Shown here: piece by piece, positions 51,898-62,008 of the stretch
How positions within the stretch are numbered: the first letter of the stretch is position 1
Layout of the letters: each line of letters opens with the position of its first letter
Assembly: GCF_003634935.1 (NCBI RefSeq)
Contig: NZ_RBXO01000001.1
Location: 7,527,501 to 7,591,500, forward strand
DNA from: Saccharothrix australiensis
GTDB lineage: Bacteria; Actinomycetota; Actinomycetes; Mycobacteriales; Pseudonocardiaceae
Direction of reading: 5' to 3'
Length of the DNA stretch: 64,000 nucleotides
Notes under the pieces: model-generated
The model's input: only the letters and a program-made list of their open reading frames with translations
Told to the model about the DNA's origin: nothing
Database searches by the model: none
Position numbers and translations under genes: made by a program

Positions 51898-53091
51898 TCA
51901 CTTGATGATCTTGGTGACCGAGCCCGCGCCGACCGTCCGGCCACCCTCGCGGATGGCGAACCGCAGACCCTCGTCCATCGCGATCGGCTGGATCAGCTTC
52001 ACGCTCATGGAGGTGGTGTCGCCCGGCATGACCATCTCGGTGCCCTCGGGGAGGGTCACGACGCCGGTCACGTCGGTGGTGCGGAAGTAGAACTGCGGAC
52101 GGTAGTTGTTGAAGAACGGCGTGTGGCGGCCGCCCTCGTCCTTGGACAGGATGTAGACCTGCGCCTCGAACTCGGTGTGCGGGGTGGTGGTGCCCGGCTT
52201 CACGATGACCATGCCGCGCTCCACCTCCTCGCGCTTGATGCCGCGGAGCAGCAGGGCGGCGTTGTCGCCGGCCTGGCCCTCGTCGAGGAACTTCTTGAAC
52301 ATCTCGATCGAGGTCACGGTGGTCTTCTTCGAAGACTCCTTGATGCCGACGATCTCGACTTCCTCGTTGACCTTGATCACACCGCGCTCGATGCGACCGG
52401 TCACCACGGTGCCGCGGCCGGTGATCGTGAAGACGTCCTCGACCGGCATCAGGAACGGCCGGTCGACCTCACGCTCGGGCTCCGGGATGTTCTCGTCCAC
52501 GGCGTCCATCAGACCGATGAGCTTCTCGCCCCACTCGGCGTCGCCCTCCAGCGCCTTCAGGGCGGAGACGCGCACGACCGGCAGGTCGTCACCGGGGAAC
52601 TCGTACTCGGACAGCAGCTCGCGGACCTCGAGCTCGACGAGCTCCAGGATCTCCTCGTCGTCCACCATGTCGGCCTTGTTCAGGGCCACCACGATGTAGG
52701 GCACACCGACCTGGCGGGCCAGGAGGACGTGCTCCTTCGTCTGCGGCATCGGGCCGTCGGTCGCCGCGACCACCAGGATGGCGCCGTCCATCTGCGCCGC
52801 ACCGGTGATCATGTTCTTGATGTAGTCGGCGTGACCGGGGCAGTCGACGTGCGCGTAGTGGCGCTTGTCGGTCTGGTACTCGATGTGGGCGATCGAGATG
52901 GTGATGCCGCGCTGCTTCTCCTCCGGCGCCTTGTCGATCTGGTCGAACGGCGTGAAGGGGTTCAGTTCCGGGTACTTGTCGTGCAGGACCTTGGAGATCG
53001 CCGCGGTCAGCGTCGTCTTGCCGTGGTCGATGTGACCGATGGTGCCGATGTTGACGTGCGGCTTCGTCCGCTCGAACTTCGCCTTCGCCAC
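51898..53091 (-). CDS. tuf: Elongation factor Tu
   Basis: EF-Tu delivers aminoacyl-tRNA to the ribosome. The 397-residue protein has the G-domain motifs GHIDHGKTTL, DCPGHADY and NKADMV and the C-terminal FAIREGGRTVGAGSVTKIIK. No kirromycin-type substitution was recognised in the C-terminal domain by eye. It lies 140 bp after fusA. Confidence 0.97.
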   Translation of the reverse strand: MAKAKFERTKPHVNIGTIGHIDHGKTTLTAAISKVLHDKYPELNPFTPFDQIDKAPEEKQRGITISIAHIEYQTDKRHYAHVDCPGHADYIKNMITGAAQMDGAILVVAATDGPMPQTKEHVLLARQVGVPYIVVALNKADMVDDEEILELVELEVRELLSEYEFPGDDLPVVRVSALKALEGDAEWGEKLIGLMDAVDENIPEPEREVDRPFLMPVEDVFTITGRGTVVTGRIERGVIKVNEEVEIVGIKESSKKTTVTSIEMFKKFLDEGQAGDNAALLLRGIKREEVERGMVIVKPGTTTPHTEFEAQVYILSKDEGGRHTPFFNNYRPQFYFRTTDVTGVVTLPEGTEMVMPGDTTSMSVKLIQPIAMDEGLRFAIREGGRTVGAGSVTKIIK

Positions 53092-53231
53092 TGGATTGTC
53101 CTCCTGGACTTCTGTTGCTGTGCCCGGCGGTGGTGTGTCGCCGCCCGCCGGGCGTCACGTCAGGGTTCTGCGGACCCCAGGGACGAGAGACCCCGGAGAG
53201 CCCGCGTGGTGCTGCGGTGCTCCGGTTGGGG

Positions 53232-55334
<2,103 letters not shown>

Positions 55335-55418
55335 GGGTGTTTCCCCTGTCTTGAGCTCGCAGGCTCACTAGGGCTGGGAGGGCCCGGCCGGTCCTCGGGG
55401 AACCGGCCGGGCGTCACG

Positions 55419-55889
55419 TCACCAGCGGTAGTGGGCGAAGGCCTTGTTCGACTCGGCCATCTTGTGGGTGTCCTCGCGGCGCTTCACGCTCGCGCCCAGG
55501 CCGTTGCTCGCGTCGAGCAGCTCGTTCATCAGGCGCTCGACCATCGTCTTCTCGCGGCGCTGCCGGGAGAAGGTGATCAGCCAGCGCAGCGCCAGCGTGG
55601 TCGCGCGGCCGGGCTTGACCTCGATCGGCACCTGGTAGGTCGCACCACCGACGCGGCGGCTCTTGACCTCCAGCGCGGGCTTCACGTTGTCCAGCGCGCG
55701 CTTCAGCGTGACGACCGGGTCGGTGCCGGTCTTGTCGCGGGCGCCCTCCAGGGCGCCGTACACGATCCGCTCGGCCACGGAGCGCTTGCCGTCGACCAGC
55801 ACCTTGTTGATGAGCTGGGTCACCAGCGGAGAGCTGTAGACCGGGTCGGAGATCAGCGGCCGCTTCGGGGCCGGTCCCTTGCGGGGCAT
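55419..55889 (-). CDS. rpsG: 30S ribosomal protein S7
   Basis: The 156-residue protein starts MPRKGPAPKRPLISDPVYSS and has RRVGGATYQVPIEVKPGR. Its ATG overlaps the rpsL stop by one base (TGATG). Confidence 0.97.
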   Translation of the reverse strand: MPRKGPAPKRPLISDPVYSSPLVTQLINKVLVDGKRSVAERIVYGALEGARDKTGTDPVVTLKRALDNVKPALEVKSRRVGGATYQVPIEVKPGRATTLALRWLITFSRQRREKTMVERLMNELLDASNGLGASVKRREDTHKMAESNKAFAHYRW

Positions 55890-56263
55890 CAGCTCTTCTC
55901 CTTCTTCGCGCCGTACCGGCTGCGAGCCTGCTTGCGGTTCTTCACGCCCTGCGTGTCGAGGGAACCGCGGATGATCTTGTACTGGACGCCGGGCAGGTCC
56001 TTGACCCGACCGCCCCTGACCAGCACCATCGAGTGCTCTTGGAGGTTGTGCCCCTCGCCCGGAATGTAGGCGGTGATCTCGATGCCGCTCGTCAGCTTCA
56101 CGCGGGCGACCTTGCGCAGCGCCGAGTTGGGCTTACGGGGCGTGGTCGTGTAGACGCGGGTGCACACACCGCGGCGCTGGGGGCTCCCCTTCAGCGCGGC
56201 GGTCTTCTGCTTCTCGACCTTTTCCTGCCGGCCCTTGCGGACCAGTTGCTGGATTGTTGGCAT
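55889..56263 (-). CDS. rpsL: 30S ribosomal protein S12, Arg at position 43
   Basis: S12 controls decoding accuracy. The 124-residue protein matches mycobacterial S12 along its length. Position 43, Lys in the common TPKKPNSALRK loop, is Arg here (TPRKPNSALRK, codon CGT at 56135-56137). K43R (K42R in E. coli numbering) is a classical streptomycin-resistance substitution. Lys88 in GGRVKDLPG, the other main site, is unchanged. Changing AAG to CGT needs two base changes, so this is more likely a natural lineage trait than a laboratory mutation. It heads the str operon with a good promoter upstream. Confidence 0.97.
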   Translation of the reverse strand: MPTIQQLVRKGRQEKVEKQKTAALKGSPQRRGVCTRVYTTTPRKPNSALRKVARVKLTSGIEITAYIPGEGHNLQEHSMVLVRGGRVKDLPGVQYKIIRGSLDTQGVKNRKQARSRYGAKKEKS

Positions 56264-56545
56264 GTGCCGACTGCTTCTTCCGTTGGAGTGCCCACCGGAC
56301 TGGCCGAGAGCACTGTTGACCTGGTCCCTCTCCGTACCCGAGGTCGGGCGTGTCGCCCCTGCTCCCAGGTCCGCAGGTGACATCCCAGGACGTCCCTGCG
56401 CGTGGAGGTCACCGCGGCCGGCTATCCAGCTCATGTGGCGCGTAGGCACGCGGAGGGTGCCCAACACACGTGTCGAGCACGGACCGAAGATACCCGCACC
56501 CCTCTGAAGGGTCAAAATGGCCCGCTCCGGACCCGCGAACGCCGA
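56264..56545. other. str operon leader and promoter region
   Basis: This stretch holds the rpsL promoter (56487-56515) and an untranslated leader of about 215 nt. No gene is supported. Confidence 0.5.
56487..56515 (-). promoter_or_regulatory. Sigma-70-type promoter of the str operon
   Basis: On the minus strand TTGACC (56510-56515) and TATCTT (56487-56492) are separated by 17 bp, the best promoter seen in the window and matching the hexamers before rplM. Confidence 0.65.
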
Positions 56546-56575
56546 CTGCCCGCACCACCGGGGCGGTGCGGGCAG
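56546..56575. terminator. Terminator after the lysine aminomutase gene
   Basis: A perfect 11-bp stem (56546-56556 with 56565-56575) with an 8-nt loop lies about 30 bp beyond the aminomutase stop. It insulates the str operon promoter from this upstream operon. Confidence 0.75.
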
Positions 56576-56606
56576 CGGGTCCTCCACGCGGCGCGGGCGC
56601 CGCGCG

Positions 56607-57980
56607 TCAAGCCGGGGCGTGGTTCTCCCGCCACCAGCGCTGACCGCTCTCGGGCAGGGTATCGATCGGGTCGTAGTAGCAGAACTTGCGTTCGAGGGCT
56701 TCCTCGTCGCCCTCGATGGTGGTGCGGTAGTTCTTCGTCCAGTACGACATCCCGCGCTCACGGTCGTATTCGGACACCTGGTGCACCCAGCGCTTGCCGA
56801 CGTACGGCACGTCGCACACGATCCGCGGGGTGGCGTACCCCGGCAGGTAGCCCATGATGTCGTGCTGGAGCTCCTGGGCGCGGGCGAGCGACACCCGCCA
56901 GTGCTCGGCGTTGGGGATCATGTCGCACATGTAGAAGTAGTAGGGCAGGATCCCGGCCTCGCCCTGGAGGGCGAAGCACAGGTCGAGCAGGTCGTCGGCG
57001 GTCGAGTTGACGCCGTTCATCAGGACGCCCTGGTTGCGCACGTCGCGCACGCCCGCGTCCAGCATCGCCCGCGCCGCCTCCGCGACCAGCGGTGTGACCG
57101 ACTGGACGTGGTTGACGTGCGTGTGGACGGCCAGGTTGACCCCGCGGCGCGCGGCGACGCGGGCCACCCGCTCCACCCCTTCGAGCACCTGCGGCTGCAA
57201 CCAGTGCTGGGGCAGGCCGGCCAGCGCCTTCGTCGCGAGGCGGATGTCGCGCACGCTGTCCACGTCGAGCAGCCGCATGAGGAAGGACTCCAGCTGCGGC
57301 CACGGCACGTTGGCGACGTCGCCGCCGGACACCACGACGTCGCGGACGCCCGGCGTCTCCTTCAGGTAGCCGATGATCCGGTCCTGCCGGTCCACCGGCT
57401 TCAGGTTCAGCTTGTGCTTCTGCACCAGCGGCGTCGAATTGCCCACCAGGTCCATCCGGGTGCAGTGCCCGCAGTACTGGGGGCAGGTGGAGACCAGTTC
57501 CGCCAGCACCTTGGTCGGGTAGCGGTGGGTCAACCCCTCCACCACCCACATCTCCGCCTCGTGCAGGGAATCGCGTTCGGCGTACGGGTGGCTGGGCCAC
57601 TGCGGATCGCGGTCCGAGGCCACCGGCAGCATGTACCGGCGGACGGGATCGCTGTAAAACGCCGCGGTGACCTTCACGGGGTCCGTTCCCGCATCTCCCG
57701 CTATCGTGTTCAACATCTGCGGCGGGAGCAGCATCGACATGGTCGCGAAACGCGTCTGGTCGGCGACCAGGTCCTCGTAGAACCGGTCGGTGAGCAGGTC
57801 GCCCATCACCGCCCGCAACTGCTTCACGCTCTTCACGCAGTTCACCCGCTGCCACTGCGGGTCGCGCCACTGCGCCGCGGTGGCGCCGCGCCAGCCGGGG
57901 AACCGCTGCCAGTCCGGTTCCACCAGCTCACGGCGGGTGTACTCGTACGGCTGGCGAGGTGTGCCCGTGTGGTTCGTCAT
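56607..57980 (-). CDS. Lysine 2,3-aminomutase-type radical SAM enzyme
   Basis: KamA-family enzymes use SAM, a 4Fe-4S cluster and PLP to convert L-lysine to L-beta-lysine. The 457-residue protein has the cluster motif CPQYCGHC (Cys166, Cys170, Cys173) and the carboxylate-binding Arg175 (CTR). Asp353 (YMCD) and Asp390 (IVCD) match the two aspartates that bind the lysine side-chain amine in the Clostridium enzyme. Lys396 sits in the PLP-lysine position (VGK for GGGGK). In glutamate 2,3-aminomutases those aspartates are replaced, so lysine is the likely substrate. Close relatives occur widely in actinomycetes. It is last in the operon, 32 bp after the carrier gene. Confidence 0.87.
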   Translation of the reverse strand: MTNHTGTPRQPYEYTRRELVEPDWQRFPGWRGATAAQWRDPQWQRVNCVKSVKQLRAVMGDLLTDRFYEDLVADQTRFATMSMLLPPQMLNTIAGDAGTDPVKVTAAFYSDPVRRYMLPVASDRDPQWPSHPYAERDSLHEAEMWVVEGLTHRYPTKVLAELVSTCPQYCGHCTRMDLVGNSTPLVQKHKLNLKPVDRQDRIIGYLKETPGVRDVVVSGGDVANVPWPQLESFLMRLLDVDSVRDIRLATKALAGLPQHWLQPQVLEGVERVARVAARRGVNLAVHTHVNHVQSVTPLVAEAARAMLDAGVRDVRNQGVLMNGVNSTADDLLDLCFALQGEAGILPYYFYMCDMIPNAEHWRVSLARAQELQHDIMGYLPGYATPRIVCDVPYVGKRWVHQVSEYDRERGMSYWTKNYRTTIEGDEEALERKFCYYDPIDTLPESGQRWWRENHAPA

Positions 57981-58012
57981 TCGCGCTCTCCTGTCCGCTC
58001 GGCCTCGACGCG

Positions 58013-58339
58013 CTAGTCGCCCTGGGGCGGAACGGCGGTTTCCGCACCGCCCTGCCGGCTCGCGGTCAGCTCCGCCAGGACCGCGAGCGAGACCTCCGGC
58101 GCCATCAGCTCGCGCATGGTGAAGCGCACGCCGAAGCGGCGTCCCAGGCGACGGGCCAACGAAATGATCTGCAAGGAGTCCAGACCGATTTCGAACAAGG
58201 ACGTATCGGCGCTGAACTGCCCTGGGAGGACCTTTTCCTCCTGTTCGACGAGTTCCCTGGAGAAATTCAACACGCTCTCGAACACGTCATCCGCGGCTCC
58301 CTTTTCGGCAGCACGCAGGTTCGAGTTCGCTACCCCCAC
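58013..58339 (-). CDS. Stand-alone acyl/peptidyl carrier protein
   Basis: The 108-residue protein has a four-helix carrier fold with the phosphopantetheine serine in FEIGLDSLQIISL. GTG at 58339 is chosen because AAGGGAGG lies six bases upstream and the longer frame adds unrelated residues. It sits between the ABC exporter genes and the aminomutase gene on the same strand. It may receive an aminoacyl group from the adenylation enzyme encoded at the start of the operon. Confidence 0.88.
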   Translation of the reverse strand: MGVANSNLRAAEKGAADDVFESVLNFSRELVEQEEKVLPGQFSADTSLFEIGLDSLQIISLARRLGRRFGVRFTMRELMAPEVSLAVLAELTASRQGGAETAVPPQGD

Positions 58340-58400
58340 GACCAGCCTCCCTTGATCGGTTTTCCGACGGTGCCCGCGGCACCGCGGCGGGCGGCTCGGA

Positions 58401-60194
58401 TCAGCCGGCGGCGCCTGCGGTCTCGGCCTCCGCCGCGGTCCACGCGCGCCAGAGGCGGGCGTAGAGCCCCCCCTGTTCGAGCAGCTCGTCGTGGCTGCCC
58501 AGTTCGACCAGGCGGCCACCCTCCATCAGCGCGATCCGGTCCGCGTCCCGCGCGACGTCGAGGCGGTGCGCGATCGCGATCACCGTCCGCCCCCTGGCGA
58601 CGGCGGACAGCGCGCCCTCCGCGTGCTCGGACGCCGCGGCGTCGAGCGCGGAGGTCGCCTCGTCGAGGAGCAGCACTTGCGGCTGCGCGAGCAGGATCCG
58701 GACGAGGGCGAACTGCTGGGCGACGGCCTCGGGGACGTGGGTCTCACCGGGGCCGACCTCCGTGTCGAGCCCGTCGTCGCACGACTCGATCCACTCGTCC
58801 GCGCCGACCGCCCTGGCCGCCTCCAGGAGCTGCTCGTCGGTCCAGCCGTCCGGCTGCCCGGCCGGCGGCTCGGGCAGCGCGAGGTTGTCGCGCACCGTCC
58901 CGGCGAACACGTGGGTGTCCTGGGTCACCATCGCGATCCGCTTGCGCAGCTCGTCCGCACCGAGGTCCGAGACGTCGACCCCGTCGACGTGGACCGTCCC
59001 CGCGGTGGGCCGGTGGACGCCCGCGAGCAGCTTGCCCAGGGTCGACTTCCCCGCGCCCGACGAGCCGACGACCGCGATCCGCTCGCCCGCGGCGACCTCC
59101 AGGTCGATGCCGTGCAGCACCGGCCGGTCGGGCGTGTAGCCGAACCGGACGCCCCGGAGCACGACGGAGCCGCCCGTGCCCTGCTCGGCGGGTACGCCGG
59201 CGGTGTCCTCCCGGTCGACCCGGATGCGCTCGACGCCGAGGATCCGGCGCAGCGCCGCCCACCCCATCTGGAGCTCGTCCAACCACGCCATGAGGTCGCC
59301 GAGCGGATCGGCGAGCCGTTCCACGTAGAGCACCATCGCGGTCAGCGCGGCCAGGCTCACCAGGTCGTTCGCGTAGGCCCACCCGCCCAGCAGCAGCATC
59401 GCCGCCATCGGGAGGAAGACCGACAGGTCGAGGCAGGGGAAGTACCGGCTCTGCAACCCGATCGTGTGCTTCTGGGTCTTCCGCGCCCTGGCGAGCAGGC
59501 GGTTCCCGTGGTCGATCCGCCGGCCGGACAGCCGCAGCGATTCGACGGTGAACGCGCCGAGCACGCTCTCGTGGGTGCTCGACCGGACGTCGGACCACTG
59601 TTCGAGCAGCCGCTCGTAGGCGGGCAGCGCGCGCTTGCGGTACCACCGCGTGCTCAGCACCAGCAGCGGCGTCGTGATCAGGGCGACCAGCGTGAGCAGC
59701 GGCGAGGTGACCAGCATCGCGCCGAGGGTGAGCGCCAGCAGCACGAGGGCCGTGAAGATCTGCGGCAGCGCGTGCCGCACGCCCTCGTCGAGCTTCTCGA
59801 CGTCGGAGGTCGCGCGGCTGAGCATGTCGCCGGAGTCGACGGAGTCGACCTCGCCGAGCGGCAGCCGCAGCACCCGGTCGACGAAGCGCTCGCGGGTGCG
59901 GGCGAGCGCCGCCTCGCCCAGCACGGCCGCGCGCACGCGGGAGGCCCGGTGCAGCAGCACCTGGACGACCAGGGCGACGACGAAGGCGATCGCGAGGAGG
60001 TCCACGTGGGCGGTGGTCGTGCCCCGCTGCACCGACTCGACGAACTCGCCGAGCAGCGCGGGACCGACGAGGCCGGCGACGGTGGCGGCGACGGTGAGGG
60101 CGAGCACGACGACGACGCCCCGCCGGTCGGCCCGCAGGTACTGGCGCAACCAGTCGCGGAGGTCCTCCGGAGCGGCCAGCGGCAGTCGGTTCAT
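58401..60194 (-). CDS. ABC exporter half-transporter with degenerate signature motif
   Basis: The 597-residue half-transporter has six membrane helices (residues 25-300) and an ATPase domain. Walker A GSSGAGKST (377-385), Walker B VLLLDE (507-512) and the switch His543 are intact. The LSGGQ signature is replaced by VPEAVAQQ (487-494). Together with its partner it would form one consensus ATP site. The ATG overlaps the partner stop (ATGA), so the two are co-translated and probably form a heterodimer. Confidence 0.9.
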   Translation of the reverse strand: MNRLPLAAPEDLRDWLRQYLRADRRGVVVVLALTVAATVAGLVGPALLGEFVESVQRGTTTAHVDLLAIAFVVALVVQVLLHRASRVRAAVLGEAALARTRERFVDRVLRLPLGEVDSVDSGDMLSRATSDVEKLDEGVRHALPQIFTALVLLALTLGAMLVTSPLLTLVALITTPLLVLSTRWYRKRALPAYERLLEQWSDVRSSTHESVLGAFTVESLRLSGRRIDHGNRLLARARKTQKHTIGLQSRYFPCLDLSVFLPMAAMLLLGGWAYANDLVSLAALTAMVLYVERLADPLGDLMAWLDELQMGWAALRRILGVERIRVDREDTAGVPAEQGTGGSVVLRGVRFGYTPDRPVLHGIDLEVAAGERIAVVGSSGAGKSTLGKLLAGVHRPTAGTVHVDGVDVSDLGADELRKRIAMVTQDTHVFAGTVRDNLALPEPPAGQPDGWTDEQLLEAARAVGADEWIESCDDGLDTEVGPGETHVPEAVAQQFALVRILLAQPQVLLLDEATSALDAAASEHAEGALSAVARGRTVIAIAHRLDVARDADRIALMEGGRLVELGSHDELLEQGGLYARLWRAWTAAEAETAGAAG

Positions 60195-62008
60195 CGGGCA
60201 GCCTCCCGGATGGCCTGGTTCTCCGCGTCGTCCGCGTCGTCCGCGTCGTCCGCGTCGTCCGCGTCGTCCGCGTCGTCCGCGTCGTCGTCCCCGTCGTCGA
60301 ACGGGTCGTCCTCGATCTCCACCACGTGGTCGGCGACGCCCCGCCACAGGGCGCTGCGGCTGAGCACGACGGTCGTGCTGCCCCGGCGCAGCCGCGCCAC
60401 GGCCTCGGCGATCTGCGCCTCCGTGTACGAGTCGACGGCGGAGGTCGGGTCGTCGAGCACGAGGACGTCCGACGCCGCGTACAGCGCGCGGGCCAGCACC
60501 AACCGCTGGCGCTGGCCGCCGGACAGGCTCCTGGCGTTCTCGGGCAGCTCGCTCGCCAGGCCGTCGGGCAGCGCCTCCACCACGTCGGTGGCCCCGGCCG
60601 CGGCGAGCACCTGCTCCAGCGTCGGCGCGTCCGCACCGTCGCCGCGGCCCGAGGTCAGCTCCGCCCGCAGGACGCCGGAGAAGATGCGGTGCGCGTGCCC
60701 GGCCAGGAGGATCGTGCGGCGCACCTCGCCGAGGCCGACGTCGGCCACCGGCACCCCGCCCACCAGCACGGAGCGCCGGTGGTTCACGGGGATCTCGACG
60801 TCCTCGAAGTCCTCGTCGTCCTCGTCCTCCTCCTCGTCCGGGTCGGAGAGGTAGTCGAGGACCGGGTAGTGCGCGAGCCGCCGGGCGAGGGACCGGGACG
60901 CCTTCGACGACGCGACCACGACGGTCAGCTCGCCCGCGGGCGCGGTGACGCCGGTCTCCGGGTCGTGCAGGTCGAGCGGGCCCGCGGGCACGGCGCGGGG
61001 CTCGTCCGGTTCGTCGAGGACCGGGTCGAGCCCGAGCAGCGACACCACGCGGCCCGCGGACACCTTGGCCTGGCTGAGCGTGCCGATCGCCTCGGTGATG
61101 TTGGTGATGGCGAGCACGAGGAACACCGAGGCGCCGTAGAAGGCGACCAGCTCGCCCGGCGCGATCACGCCCGACAGCGCGAGCCGCGCGCCGAGCCAGG
61201 TGATGCCCACCGTGATCAGGCCGGGGAACAGCACACCGGCCGACGTCAACCACGCCTCGCTGCGCGCCGCGGCGACACCGGTGGCGCGCACCCGCTCGCT
61301 CGCCTCGCGGAACCGCCGCGAGAAGACGCGCTCCCCGCCGATGCCGCGCAGCACGCGCAGCCCGGAGACCACGTCGACGGCGAGCGAGGTGGCGCCCTCC
61401 AGCTCGTCGCGCTGCTCCTCGTTGCGCTCGCGCAGCGGCTTGAGCAACAGGCCGATGCCCAGCACGGCGAGCGGGACGGCGACGACCAGCGCCAGGCCGA
61501 GCACCGGCGAGTGGCTCATCGTCACCACGACGACCACGGTGAGGCCCACGACCGCGCCGACCGTGCGGCCCAGGGTCTCGAACCCCTCGCCGACCGAGTC
61601 GACGTCGGTGTTCGCCACCGACATGACCTGCCCCGTCCGGGCGCGGATCAGCAGGGAGTCACCGAGCCGCGCGACGTGCCGGTTGACCAGGTCCTGCGTC
61701 GTCGCCGACGCGTGCAGGCCGGCCAGCCCGGCCGCCTGGTTCAGCAGGCCGCCGGTCACCGCCTGGACGAGGACGAGGACGAGCGTGGCCAGGAACCACC
61801 GGACGAGCTCACCGGAGGAGCCGCCCGCGATCCCGGCGTCGATCGCCTCGCCCACGGTGAACGGCAGCAGGGCGCCGGGCAGGATCCAGACGGCGCCGAC
61901 CGCGGTGCTCGCGAGCACCGGGCCGCGCCGCGCCTTGGCGAGCTGCCACAGGTAGTCCAGCGGGCCGGTGGCGTGGAGGCCGACCGGCTCCCGGTCGTCG
62001 ACGCTCAT
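60191..62008 (-). CDS. ABC exporter half-transporter with degenerate Walker A
   Basis: The 605-residue half-transporter has six membrane helices (about 30-310). Walker A is lost: the region reads VVASSKASRS (364-373), without GxxGxGKS/T. The signature LSGGQRQR (495-502) is intact. Walker B ends LVLDD (516-520), with Asp for the catalytic Glu, and the switch His is missing (VVLSRSAL). An acidic insert (388-403) and a (DAD)n tail (572-595) add negative charge. Its signature would pair with the intact Walker A of the partner. It starts ATGA-overlapped with the adenylation gene. Confidence 0.9.
   Translation of the reverse strand: MSVDDREPVGLHATGPLDYLWQLAKARRGPVLASTAVGAVWILPGALLPFTVGEAIDAGIAGGSSGELVRWFLATLVLVLVQAVTGGLLNQAAGLAGLHASATTQDLVNRHVARLGDSLLIRARTGQVMSVANTDVDSVGEGFETLGRTVGAVVGLTVVVVVTMSHSPVLGLALVVAVPLAVLGIGLLLKPLRERNEEQRDELEGATSLAVDVVSGLRVLRGIGGERVFSRRFREASERVRATGVAAARSEAWLTSAGVLFPGLITVGITWLGARLALSGVIAPGELVAFYGASVFLVLAITNITEAIGTLSQAKVSAGRVVSLLGLDPVLDEPDEPRAVPAGPLDLHDPETGVTAPAGELTVVVASSKASRSLARRLAHYPVLDYLSDPDEEEDEDDEDFEDVEIPVNHRRSVLVGGVPVADVGLGEVRRTILLAGHAHRIFSGVLRAELTSGRGDGADAPTLEQVLAAAGATDVVEALPDGLASELPENARSLSGGQRQRLVLARALYAASDVLVLDDPTSAVDSYTEAQIAEAVARLRRGSTTVVLSRSALWRGVADHVVEIEDDPFDDGDDDADDADDADDADDADDADDAENQAIREAAR
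60223..60285 (-). repeat. 9-bp tandem repeat, 7 perfect copies
   Basis: Seven identical copies of ccgcgtcgt encode a DAD-repeat acidic tail near the C-terminus of the half-transporter. Perfect short repeats in frame expand and contract easily, so copy number may vary between strains. Confidence 0.9.

Noticed and set aside
55889..56263. Laboratory-selected streptomycin-resistant mutant
   Set aside because: The Arg codon CGT differs from the usual Lys codon AAG at two bases, which a single spontaneous mutation would not give.
56607..57980. Glutamate 2,3-aminomutase
   Set aside because: Both aspartates that bind the lysine amine are conserved (Asp353 and Asp390). These are replaced in glutamate aminomutases.
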